Shown: in pieces, positions 1 through 10,700 of the stretch
How the letters are laid out: every line of letters starts with the position of its first letter
Position numbering within the stretch: the stretch's first letter is position 1
NCBI GenBank assembly: GCA_000469685.2
Contig: LS997562.1
Span: forward strand, 31,455,715 to 31,519,714
Direction: 5' to 3'
DNA length: 64,000 bases
Source of the DNA: Haemonchus contortus
Lineage: Eukaryota > Nematoda > Chromadorea > Rhabditida > Trichostrongylidae
Made by a program: the position numbers and the translations under genes
The notes under the pieces: generated by a model
What the model saw: only the letters and a program-made list of their open reading frames with translations
Told to the model about the DNA's origin: nothing
Database searches by the model: none

Positions 1-524
1 ATTAGAGGAGATAAAGGGAATCCAGCTCCCTGTATAGCTTCCGATCCTGCTCAACCCTCTAAGCAGACATAATGAGCACGATGCCAAGGACTGCGACGCG
101 CTGCAAGAAAAACATTGCTTAGACCAGTAGTGGCGCAGAAGCGCGTCCGGAGATCTGAGCTCCTCAAACGAACAACGGCTAGGATGGTGGTGCCTATGTC
201 AGGAAATCAAAGATCAAAAAGATCAAACATCCCATTCGATTTTGCGGTGATTGTTGGAGCAAGTGGAATCTCTGGGAGTCTCCGCAATTCAACGATCACC
301 AAGCAAACACAAGAACGACTGTTATCCCGATGATCTTATTCACGGAAGCTTGAGAGGAATTGAACGATCGGCTTTTTTTTCGAGCTGGCAGGCTCTATTG
401 GGTATTGCCCCACGGCTCACGACAACCACGAATAAAGACTTTACTGGCGCTCGTTCAAGAAATTTATGAGATGAAGTGTTACAGGTGAAGGATATGAGAA
501 TTTAAAATAAAAAAAACTGCAAAC

Positions 525-2126
525 CTTATCTCTATATAAAGCTGCGGCTCTTGAATTGTACTTGTCATGAAGTGACCAGTCCTCGCGATAATCTGGTTGA
601 CTCATAAGGAATTGGCGGAACTTCTGGTTACCACCAACTCGCATTTTGGCCAACTCCAAGTCTTTCCACTTGTCCATCGTAACAGAACGCACGAAACTGA
701 AATGAAACAATACACATACAGTAGAAGTGGGCAGATGCATTCATTGAAACTTTTACACCATTCCAACTTTAGACCACTATGTCACCTGTTATTTACAATT
801 ATCGGCCTAATAAATGAGGGTTAAGCCTAAATGAAAAAACTTCCCCCTCAAATCGTGCTCCTCATTCTTGCACAGCGAGGGTTAGATAGAAGCCTTATTG
901 TTGTTGGCCCCAACTGCTTTAGTTTGCATTTGAAAGGACGGAATTCCAAACTGGACCATTAGTCAGAAACTCGGCTAGTAAAAGTGTTGGATTCACCCTT
1001 AGGTCTGCCAATGCTGCTGAAAGCTTGCTTAGGCATATTCTATATTCTAGTTTGGCCGCCGTGGCTTACCCACAAGCATCAATTACAATTCCGGGTCTCC
1101 TTGCATAAAGTTTAGTTAATATGGAGCACTACATCAAACATCTCCCAATGTTTTAATCTATTTTGTTCTTGCGAATTGAGATCTTACAGTATCACAACTT
1201 TTTCATTTGTGCCACATAATATTCATATCTGGAGTCTACATGGTTTGTCCAATATACGCTATCACAAGCATTCAGTCCATTTGACAAGACCAATATTTCT
1301 AGACCTTTTACTTCAGACCTTCTCCCTCTCAAGGCTGGGTCCGCGTCTCTGGTTATGATGTCACTTTTTCCGATTGAATGCTCGGTCGGAATGAAGTCCA
1401 ATTAGCTTCAAGTCCTCATGCAAGCTATCGAAAAAGCGCTTCTTTGAAGACCCTTGAGACCTTTTCCACGAACGTCGAGGCTGAGACCAACTGCTGAGTT
1501 TTTAGTGGCCGTACCATATAAGTGACCTAGCTGGTAATCGCAGCATTCTCACGTACATTACCCTCGGAGGCATCAATCTTCAAAGTCTTCAACCTTGCCA
1601 TCAGAGGCCTCTAAATGCCGATTCTTTCCCTCCGGCTTTATTCGTAAGGAACTGAAGTGAAGTTGCAATAACTTCCCCACTACTACATATCTTAGAATTA
1701 ATTGATCTTATTTTTAGAAATGATTAAAACAAAAAAAGAATCAAAACAAATAGCGGCGTCCTTGCGATGATAGTGGCGAAAAAATAAAACAATAATATTA
1801 TACAAAGGAGAACACACCTCAGATGTACACCTAGACCACGGTGAAGACCAGAACAATCGAGGCAAATCCAAATTCCATAAGAGACGGATACCCATTGAGG
1901 ATTATTAGCACCACATTCGAAGCAAGTCTTAAGATATCTCGTTAGTATGTACAACAACTGGTCGAAACGGCTGTTTCGTAACAAACAAAAAGGGAAAAAG
2001 TATAAAATAGCAAATGAAATTGGGCATAAATTCATATCTCACAAGTCAAAGTGCCATTTAGCTTACATTGTTCTCGTTGAGAGGTCGCAGTTCCTTCAAA
2101 ACTCTCCTTGTGCGAGGACTGGCCAT
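525..2126 (-). CDS. ADP-ribosylation factor GTPase-activating protein, ARFGAP1 type (5' exons only)
   Basis: Arf-GAPs stimulate GTP hydrolysis on Arf1 and drive COPI coat release at the Golgi. Three phase-compatible exons are visible: 2126-2067, 1927-1818 and 696-525, giving the first 114 residues. The start [20 protein letters not shown] is followed by the ArfGAP zinc finger, C22-x2-C25-x16-C42-x2-C45, and the catalytic arginine finger (R50 in GLHRGLGVH). Next comes [15 protein letters not shown], and the third exon ends in [13 protein letters not shown], all diagnostic of ARFGAP1. Donors are GTAAGC, GTGTGT and GTTTGC. The acceptor of exon 2 (TATCTTAAG) is weaker than the TTTCAG of exon 3. 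Intron 2 is 1.1 kb. I found no convincing exon in 1-524, so the C-terminal half probably lies beyond the left edge. The gene sits about 0.95 kb downstream of the zhp gene on the same strand. Confidence 0.9.
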
Positions 2127-2142
2127 ATTGAGACGTCAACTA
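2127..2142 (-). promoter_or_regulatory. Probable spliced-leader (trans-splice) acceptor of the ArfGAP gene
   Basis: On the minus strand the sequence GTTTTCATAG ends 13 nt before the ATG at 2126. A polypyrimidine-AG this close to a start codon is the usual form of a nematode trans-splice acceptor. This is inference from position and motif only. Confidence 0.4.
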
Positions 2143-3070
2143 TGAAAACTTGATAAATACTAGAAGGATAAATACCAAAATAGCAACAGACGTAGCTGCA
2201 AGCGCTACGACGGAAAAGGTGGACAGCACGAAACGCAAATCGATGAGCCATTTTCAGCAGTTCGGATGTGTTGCGATTGGGGCGCGTCAAAAGTTTGTCG
2301 TTCCACGTTGATGTAAGAATGTATAAGACATTGTTTTCGTTCAGATAGGAATATCATTTCCTGTACCGAACAAATATATAGCAATCCGCACAAACAAATA
2401 CTACATAAGGTTCACACATGCAAAAATAATTGGAATCAAGTCCACAAAACAGCGACACAAAGGAAAACAGAATTTAAGGAAAAAATTGAAGATTCGAGAG
2501 GATAGTATGCAACTGCACTTTTGAGCATTAAGTTATTAAGTAAATAAATCAACATCGTGATATTACTCTGATCAAAAGTTATTCCGTGCCATAGATGATG
2601 GAGCATTCACCCGAGGAATGATGGAATCCGTTGTAACGTATCCTGACAATGAAAAAGCTAAGTTTGGATAACGTCCTGAATGTAAAATTGGCTCGAGAGG
2701 AACTTTTTATAGCAGTAGGATACGAAAGAATTTAGACTGAAATGACCATAGCCGTATACCTGGTGTCGTTGGTGATTTCGAGGAAAGGCCAGCTAATGAG
2801 GAACGTACACCAGAAAATGCATTAGCCTTCACCGTAGGGGCACGGTTACTGTATCTTAAAGGAAAGCGGAAAGAATAGAGGAATATACTCTTCTAAAAAC
2901 TGCAAAGTCCGGTTGTTAAGAAGTCATAGTAACTGGACATTACGTACTTTTGAAGAGACGATGAACGACTGAACACTTCTGCATAGGGATTTTGGGCGTC
3001 CAGTCTAAAATGCAACTTCATATATGATGTAATATTCAAGGGACCTGAAAAAAAACCAATGTAAATACAA
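2143..3070. other. Spacer between zhp and ArfGAP genes
   Basis: No credible exon, RNA gene or repeat was seen. It lies between two same-strand genes, so it holds the 3' end of zhp and the ArfGAP promoter or, if the pair is an operon, the intercistronic region. Confidence 0.5.
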
Positions 3071-5853
3071 TCACCCAGTGGGAGTCATGCGAGATGAGTG
3101 CCGATTCCCACCAGAGCTACTAGGACCTTTCTTAGGTAGTCCAAGCATTTTTGGTGTAGTCATCTGCAAAATCGACTCAAGAATAAAAATTGAACCCAGA
3201 AAGACTGAATGTGCGAAGAGATAGGGATAAAAAAGACCCACTTCTGATACAATGCTATTGTTCACGGATGACTGTGGGCTTGCAAGATGGAACGCCACGG
3301 AACCTATGGAGCTACTGACGTCCATTTCCGAAGGCTAAAGAAGTGTTTAAGCAAATTACATGAAAAATAAGACAATGTAATTTAGTGTTTATACGCCATG
3401 CAATGTTTCAGACCAGGGTTCAAAGCGTTTACAGTACTAATGACGACATTGCGACAAAACCCATCTATGGGTGTTAGGATCACTCTTCGCTGAACAATTC
3501 ACAGTAGGGAACTCTTTAGCTGTAGTGTCAACAGATTACTTTGACGTGTACCCTCTCCATGCAGGGATACTCGGTATGTACTCTTGAAGGGTAACGTAAA
3601 ATACAGAAGTGGACACAGTCAAACTAATGGCAGGTGGTTATCTGAAATAAGCACAGGTTTTGGATTAGCTGGGAATGGAGAAGGCATCTCTGATGAACAG
3701 TAGGTGCAACCCGTCTGGCGAGAGTTGAGAGATGACGAGGCAGATCTTTAACCTTCAGCTTCAACTACCCATAGCTGCCACGAAGTACCCGCTGATGGTT
3801 AACACCTATGTGCTGCCACCGCGAACTCCCATTCCTACCACAGTACCGGAGGGAGTGGAATTGGCTAAACAAAATAAGAACCAGTTATTCACTCTCACAG
3901 GGGGATACGAAACAGAAGCGGTGGTGGAGCATTCTCCTCTTGCAAAAAAACTCACACAAGCAATGTAGTATAGATATATACAGATATTATATGTAGTTGT
4001 TTGTATAATATTGATAAAAGCAAGGGGAGTGATTCTGCTCAAAGAAAGGATAGATAAATAAAAAAGTATGTACTGTTCGCAAAAACGATGGGACCGATTG
4101 TTCGGTGTGATCATTGACGCCGAAATTCCCACTCAGCGACGCATTTCCTGTAGTCATAAGCTCATCTAAACTTATATAGCAATTGAAAACGAAATGCGAA
4201 CATGTGGACATGCATGTTCAAGAGAAAAAAGATTGGGAGAAGCTGAACTTACCGGTGGATATGCTCCTTCCGTCACTGAACATTCTATCAATGTTCGTTC
4301 CATAAGAAGCGGTCCTGCCAAACCTGAAGCCGAGCACATACTATTCAATCTCAATCACAAAATCACTCAATCATGCAAAGGGAATCCTGTATTGCAGATG
4401 ACAAATGCAGCTGACGTGATGGCAACAAGGTTGCACTCCATAGTAGTCAAGTAATTGGTAAACGAAATCGAAAGAAGGTGAGATCACGGTGATAGGTCGT
4501 CCTTACTTCAGACGTTTTTTTTGTTTTTATGAATGGGTTTTCAGTTTCGGTTGTTGCAGGCACTATACGACTAAATTTGATCAAAGCTCCCACCCAAAAC
4601 AACAAGGATAGACTACGGCTCTAAAAAGATCTCATAGGAAAACATCTACGGTGCCAAACAGCCGAGTCGATGGCAGGGACACATCGTCCCCATAAGCAAT
4701 TGGCTGTCCCGTCGTTTCCTTGTAAGCAGCAATCTTGGGAGGCCCGAAGAAAACCATAAGATTGTATGTGTTTGTTGATAGTGAATGTGGAAAGCACCCG
4801 TATATATACCATTACGAATAAAGATGGGAACAACGAAACTGACGAAAAACTCTCTTCAAAATATGATAAAGTAAAACTTTCCCAAGTTATGCTGATGGAC
4901 TTTAATCAAGTTCTCATAAAGGCAAAAATCACGTCCCTTTTTTAACGGGAAAATTGTGATATTTTTGTAGACTTGCTCAGCGAAATGAAAATTTACAGTG
5001 TCCAAGTGACGAATCTGTCGGATTTGTCTGAGTTCTCGCAGCTTAACGTCTGCAGCTTGACTATGCTCTCTATCTTCTATGATTTTCGTGATTGATTCGA
5101 AGTTTATCAACGTAACCTGGCTGACATTTTCTTCAAGTCCTCGATTTCCTTTTGCAAGCACGCCTTCTCTTGCTCGTTTTCCTTCATTTTTACTTCTGCA
5201 ATGTTGATCCATTCCCTCAGATCAGCCATCTCTCTGGAAATGGTTAAGTTATTGAGTTTGAAGAAGGAATCTTACTTTCTACCTCACTTTTCCTTATCCT
5301 TTGTGAGTTTTGCTTGTTTCTGGCAATATTGCGCTAATTGTTCAAATCTGGTGCGCTTAAAGGAATACAGTCACTGTATAAAACGGAAGTATCAAAGCAT
5401 GATTATACCTGCTTCTTTATGTGACTCAATAGACTATTCACAAGTGTTTGCTGGAAATCATATTTCCTCTTTAATAACGCCAATTTTTCCGCTATCAGCT
5501 TTTTTGGTGCCTAAAAAACTAATGACAACCAGAATAAACGTCATAATAAAACTGCAACTGCATACCTTAAAATAATCTTGCAGTTTTCGGTTCATTGCTG
5601 AGTTGATTTCTACGGCCTTCACTTCACGTTTGCATACGGTACATGAAGTAGGTTCACCTATAATAATCATAGTTGCGCTCACTATATAAACATGGAAACT
5701 AAGAAGCTAGCTGTCAGAAGTGAAATCAGCACCTGCCCTTTTTTGAAGACAGTTTTGACAGAGGATGTGGTAACAGCTTGTCAGGAAATATGTGTTGTCG
5801 CCTTGGGCAGACGGCTGCTTGTAGCAGGAATTGCAGTGCACAAAATCAGCCAT
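3071..5853 (-). CDS. zhp-3: ZHP-family meiotic RING protein (ZHP-3/RNF212/Zip3 type)
   Basis: Proteins of this family are SUMO/ubiquitin E3-like RING factors that load on synaptonemal complexes and mark crossover sites in meiosis. Nine exons keep phase throughout: 5853-5733, 5657-5566, 5510-5409, 5355-5288, 5233-5117, 4323-4253, 4147-4074, 3334-3242 and 3163-3071, giving 276 residues. The N-terminus MADFVHCNSCYKQPS opens a short C3HC4-like RING (C7, C10, C27, H29, C32, C35, C46, C49), typical of ZHP proteins. Next comes INSAMNRKLQDYFK and a charged coiled coil at about residues 75-165. The tail is rich in Ser, Gly and Asn and ends KMLGLPKKGPSSSGG... before a TGA, as in ZHP-3. The main doubt is the long 740-bp intron before exon 8; that exon was joined because it is phase 0, has a TTTAG acceptor and its content looks like the family's tail. 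From memory, C. elegans zhp-3 neighbours an ArfGAP gene, which would support the -3 assignment. Confidence 0.78.
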
Positions 5854-6082
5854 AGCGAGGAAATATCGTCAGTGTAGGATCATTTTCTTCTCAAGAAGCG
5901 GTGAAGCAACAGATTGACGTGGAGTTCGCACTGGTGGACCACTGCAAAGCATCAAAAAATGAATGATAAAGAGCAGGAGGTTCTACTATGACCAGCGACT
6001 CGGTGCAGACGGTACGGACAACAGAGGGAGAGAGTGAATAGATGACAAAGTGACAGCAGCATGTCGATCTAAAAAAAAATTA

Positions 6083-6653
6083 TTAGGTTGATGCATAATT
6101 ATTGTGGATTTTTTTCAGCAAATCCTACTTGAAGAAACGATAGAAATATCTAGTAAAGACATATTCAAATAACTACTCTGAAACTTATCCACCATTTACG
6201 TCAAGCACTGCTTCCCATTTGCTAGGCGGTCGGATTCCAAGGCGAAGAAGTTTTGATTGTCGGATGAGAACACGCCTTGACTTTGCCCTTCAAGCCATTC
6301 ACTTCGTCGAAAGTTGTGTTCGTTAACCAATTTTTCATAGGGCGATTGACGTGATGATCCATCAGAGTTTCTGTCGGTGAATAGGGCGACCGCCTCTTTC
6401 CAATCTTTATTCGGCTTTGGCTGACTGTTCCATCGCCAAGAAGCTCGTTGAGATCACGTCATGAGTGGGCCGCCTTCCAACATTTCTCGAAGTAATAGAG
6501 CATAAATTGGCTATATGAAAATGACTTTCTAGACATATTTCTGTTAAGGAAAGCGAAAAGATTACTTCTACAAAAAACCTGATTTCAAAGTTCAATTTTA
6601 TCGAGAGAAAAGAGGCCGCAAAAAAAATCCGCAATAATTATGCATCAACCTAA
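6083..6653 (-). mobile_element. Internally deleted mariner transposon
   Basis: A 571-bp element with terminal inverted repeats beginning TTAGGTTGATGCATAATTAT at the left and its complement at the right, flanked by TA on both sides (6081-6082 and 6654-6655). The right arm differs slightly, CCGCAAT against CCACAAT. Read on the minus strand, scraps of mariner transposase remain: an N-terminal piece resembling MLYYFEKCWKAAHS...DLNELLGDGTVSQS near 6400-6510, and a C-terminal piece resembling KWEAVLDVNGG near 6195-6225. They are joined by a large internal deletion and frameshifts. The catalytic DDD region is missing, so it is non-autonomous. Confidence 0.85.
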
Positions 6654-6965
6654 TACCTCTTGTAGTGTCTTACACCACAATTGACCCTGACATAACAAAA
6701 TCTGAAAATACGATGACCGATTCCTGCACTGGATGGATGTTTGGAAGTAATGAAAAGTGATTCCCAAGAACGTAGAGGATACACCAAACCGCTGGCCGCT
6801 GAAATGAAGTTTCTGGGGATCACACCAACTACGAATGGGATTTGGCGCGTATGCGGGGTCTACAACGAAGGTGAGCTATAGATAGATATTGATTGGAAAA
6901 TCATTGAGAAACCCTGGCTCGGTGACTGGTTCATGCTCGCTATCAATTAGCAATTATCAATTGTA

Positions 6966-7262
6966 ATTCAGTACGGGCACTTGGTTCTTACGGGGGACGC
7001 ACGATTCGTGCGATTCTGGGTGCCGCGGCAAATTGCGCGGCGAAATTCCTAGCTGTTCTGATGCCTTTAGCGCTTACTATTGAGGCCTAATTTAAAAGTA
7101 AAGTGGATTAGTAGAATCAGCTGGCCTACTAATCTGTTTTACTCCAAGTTTGTACCCCAGTAAAGTGCGCCAGAGTCGTTCGAATCATCATGACTTTCGC
7201 CGCGCACTTTGCCGCGCGCACCCAAAATCGCACGAATCGGTACACACCCGGTTCTTACAGTA
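6966..7262. repeat. Fold-back (inverted) repeat element
   Basis: The left arm, about 6999-7050 (GCACGATTCGTGCGATTCTG, then a GC-rich stretch ending GCGCGGCGAAA), is repeated in reverse complement at about 7196-7243 (TTTCGCCGCGCACTTTGCCG... ending ATCGCACGAATCGG). Similarity extends outward to TTGGTTCTTAC at 6981 and CGGTTCTTACAG at 7250. The loop of about 145 bp holds no coding sequence. The structure suits a MITE or foldback element; no superfamily could be assigned and no target duplication was identified. Confidence 0.55.
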
Positions 7263-8990
7263 TCCGTACGGTGAAATAAAGTGCAATGTATGCAGAATTT
7301 TACAGACAATATATTTCCGTTCACTGCATAACTCTACTCAGGATTTGGCGTCGCAGGTGGGTTGTTCGCGTGCTCTGCGAGCATCCGTCCGAGCCGGGAC
7401 CCGTCCCAGGATTACTGTGGGAGCCGTGTGCCCGTACCGACTTCTCGTTTCTTTATCAATTAGCAGCCGAAAGCCTGGCATAATGCTTGATGTTCAACCT
7501 TGGAGGGCTCCGTCTCTGGTGTTCCAGGAGGATCAGAATCAGAATCAGGATCCACGAAAAGGTTGACCATACATAGGTATGGTCTTTCTAATTTTGCACA
7601 AATCTGCCATCTTCCTACTCTTCAATCCCATTCTTCAAATGATACGTTTTTTCTCGAGTTCCTGGACCATGGGGAAGTGTGCATTCTGCCGCATAAGCTC
7701 TACTGCGTGACCGATATTCTAAAGACAGAACGTCACGGATTTCGCCTATCAAATCAGCTTCCGGCAAAGATAGTAGGGAATTTTTATGGTAGTAAGTAGC
7801 GCTTCGTTTTCATGAAACAATTCCAGTATTCGCCCAAAACTAGAAAAAAGCTATATTTTTGCTTTTTGTTCCTGTTCCTGGTTTGCAACTTTATTTTAGA
7901 AATAATTTCGCATTTCGTCTGATAATAAATTGCTTATTCCTTTCAGATACTTTAGTTATGGCCACTTTTTGGTTTAGTAAGCTAATGTAGCGTGAGCAAA
8001 TGTTTTCAATATTTCTTTTATTTCCTGTTTTCGCAAATCACTTATGGTCCTTATATTCATTTATGTGTTGTGTATTTAAATACTCACTTATTCCAGGGCT
8101 GGTAAGAGAAAATGAAGGAAATATAAGTCCTCGGTTAAAAGGATGGTCGTTACAGCTCGCGTGGTCAAGGTGAACACCCGTCTCTACCAATAGCTCAGCA
8201 TGAAGATCAACTCTCAAGCTGTGATGAGAGAATTCATCCCTACCGAAACTCTTTACTAATCACTGTACCCGGTCTTTCAGCCACATCAACGTATGGTTAA
8301 TGAAACAGTGGGGGGGGGTGTCTAGGTAGGGTCAATAGGATGTGCTGAACATCCTTCTTGACCTCATTCTTAATCTCCCAAAATGAAGAAATTCTGTTAA
8401 CAGAACTATTTCAAGAGCCAACTCTGTTAGTAGCTATAACGTAAGACTTTTTACAAACATGTAAATGGGTTCGTGATTCTAGATCTAGATTCGTGATCGT
8501 GAGGAATTTCTTGATTGTTTCTAAGAGCTTGCAAATACGCGATTCCAGCTTGAAAAGATAAAGAAGTGGATACAGAGTAATTACTGGGGTACAAAAGGTA
8601 GGAAAATTGCAATATATAATGACCGCCAACGCAACAACAAAATGGGCAAGGGTGTCGGAAACGATTTCGTTTGATATTTAACTTTGCTCAGAGTCCCACG
8701 TGCATTACCATACTAAATGTTTCCATGAGTTCTACAGTAGGTTTAAGCTTCATAAAGCTCCACTTCAGCATGATCCGAAGGGAAACTTGTAGGAGGTCAC
8801 TCGTGTTGGTAGTGACCAAAGGGAGATAGGAGGTAGCATGGTTGTCCTGCAGTGGATGACCTCGCATAGTCAGTGCCCGGCTGCGTGCTACCTAAGGTAC
8901 CGTATAGAATAGGAGTGTCAAATGGGTGTGACCCACTTACCATTGTTAATCGTGACACTACATATTCAACTTAGCTTTTGTCCCGACCCC
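7263..8990. other. Intergenic DNA without a recognised gene
   Basis: Contains a GC-richer patch (7350-7480), then AT-rich DNA. The open frames at 7150-7566 and 7500-7799 have no recognisable motifs and no splice context. A run of ten G lies near 8311. Confidence 0.4.
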
Positions 8991-9017
8991 TGCTACTATC
9001 CAACCATCACATCACCG

Positions 9018-10700
9018 TGGTCGGGACATAGTCGTCCATATTCTACGTCCAACGACCATGAGCTGTGCTACGGTTCTGCTACAAGAATCGCTTATCCTAC
9101 TGTGGCACTACATTTACATCTGCTGCGAATGTCGAGGTCTGAAGGCACGTAATCCTGAAACTTACCCTTTACCATGCGCTACGTGTAAAGTCGGGAGTGG
9201 GCTTTTCATAACCGATCCTGCCCATCCTGCTTGCCCACATTTCTGTGAGCCACGTAGTACTCCTCGTGCTACTGCGAGACGCATGGTACTGGAAAGATGT
9301 AATGAGATCAGGCGTACGTCCGCAGATCTCCATAGACCACCAACTGCGGAGATGAATGAGATGCTAGCAAGGCTGAGGGAACCAAGATTTGGTGAGTACC
9401 GTAGTCGATAAGTTTCGTAATATAGGCACCGCTAGGATGCCCTTTGTGCCCTATGCTACCACGCCCGGACTAAGCTTTATTTGACCACCCAATCCAATTG
9501 GAAAAGTAGGAATTCAGAGCTTTTTGAAAGAGAAATCGCTGTGTTTAGAAGACTTTTCGCTTCAAGAGCGGAGAGCAATGGTGGAGCAGTTCACCTTTCC
9601 CTCCGCAACCGGTCGAGAAAACTTCAGAAGGGCGATACATCGAGCTCAAAGTTTTTCCAGGAATATTAATGCACAAATTCCTGGCCAGATTGTGGGTATT
9701 TCATATAACACTAGAGTAACTTACGCGTTGAATGACCTTCTATTTGAGGCTGCCTCTTTGTGTTCCTGTCTTGCTGACAGAGAGAATTTCCTACTGTTGG
9801 ATGACGGAGTGATGATTCTCTTAGGAAGTAGGAGTCTATGAGCTGCTGTCTTCAATCAGCTCACTCTCAGAAGCATTTTCGTGAGTGGAACACTGACATT
9901 TCTTTGAAACTTTCTTTATCTGCCGTATTCAGGGTGATGGGAGATATAAGCAGATTCCCGCAGTGGTAAGGCGTGGAGCATCGTCACAGTTCTACACCAT
10001 TATCGGAGAATTCGAAAATTTCTTCGCTATACCACTGCTCTACTCATTTATACCCGATGGTACCGAGGAGAAGACATATAGGAGGCTGAACTCCTGGTTT
10101 TGGCGTGAAATTTGTCCGCTTGGAGGTCACCAAGATCTGACCCACCCAAACTGCAGGGTCATCTTGGATTTCGAGAAGCCGGCTATGGACGCAGTATTAG
10201 GAGAGATGCCAGGAGTGCACTTGAAAGGGTATATTGCACAAATTTTCTCGAATGAAAACACTATTGACTAAATTCTCCATTCAGATGTTTCTTTCACTAC
10301 ACTCAATGCATCCTGCGGCATCGTGATGCAGTCAACTTGAGATCCGCGGCGAGCAAGAACAGGGTCATAGGAGTGTTTTTTCGTAGGATTCAGATGCTTC
10401 CTCTATTGCCACATCAGTTCCTAGGCATATCGGAAGCACTCCGAGCCCCTGACCCAATCTTGGTTACCGTCCAGGACCATCTTGATAATTGCTTTTTTGC
10501 GATATTGGCATGATACCTGGGGTCTTGGCGGACGATTCGACCACATCCTATGGGATCATTCGTCGACTGTCGGCTCCCGAACCACTATCAATGCAGAGGG
10601 ATTTAAACTGAAATGCTCGCAGTCTTCCCCAAAGAATGTCCCTACTTGTACAAATGTTGGGGTTCGCTACGGGCAATCAACCATTGCTCAGTCTGTAACA
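9018..10700 (+). pseudogene. Decayed MULE (Mutator-like) transposase
   Basis: Fragments in different plus-strand frames align in order with a nematode MULE transposase. A Cys-rich N-terminal piece, with CATCKVGSGLFITDPAHPAC in its middle and RRMVLERCNEIRR after it, is at 9110-9410. A helical segment (RRAIHRAQSFSRNINAQIP) is at 9560-9690. The transposase core is at 9963-10271, with FYTIIGEFENFFAIPLLYSF and NCRVILDFEKPAMDAVLGEM, which carries the conserved acidic residue; a further C-terminal piece continues to about 10,700. Several frameshifts and stops separate them, so it cannot make an intact enzyme. Terminal inverted repeats were not found, so the limits are those of recognisable coding sequence. 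Confidence 0.75.

Noticed and set aside
1..524. A further ArfGAP exon (an acceptor TTTTTCTTGCAG is present on the minus strand near 103-114)
   Set aside because: The sequence after the acceptor does not resemble the ArfGAP continuation and soon reaches a stop.
3806..3968. Alternative last exon of zhp on the minus strand near 3,940
   Set aside because: The acceptor is weak (TTGCAAG) and the phase does not give a family-like tail, whereas the exons at 3,334 and 3,163 fit phase and composition.
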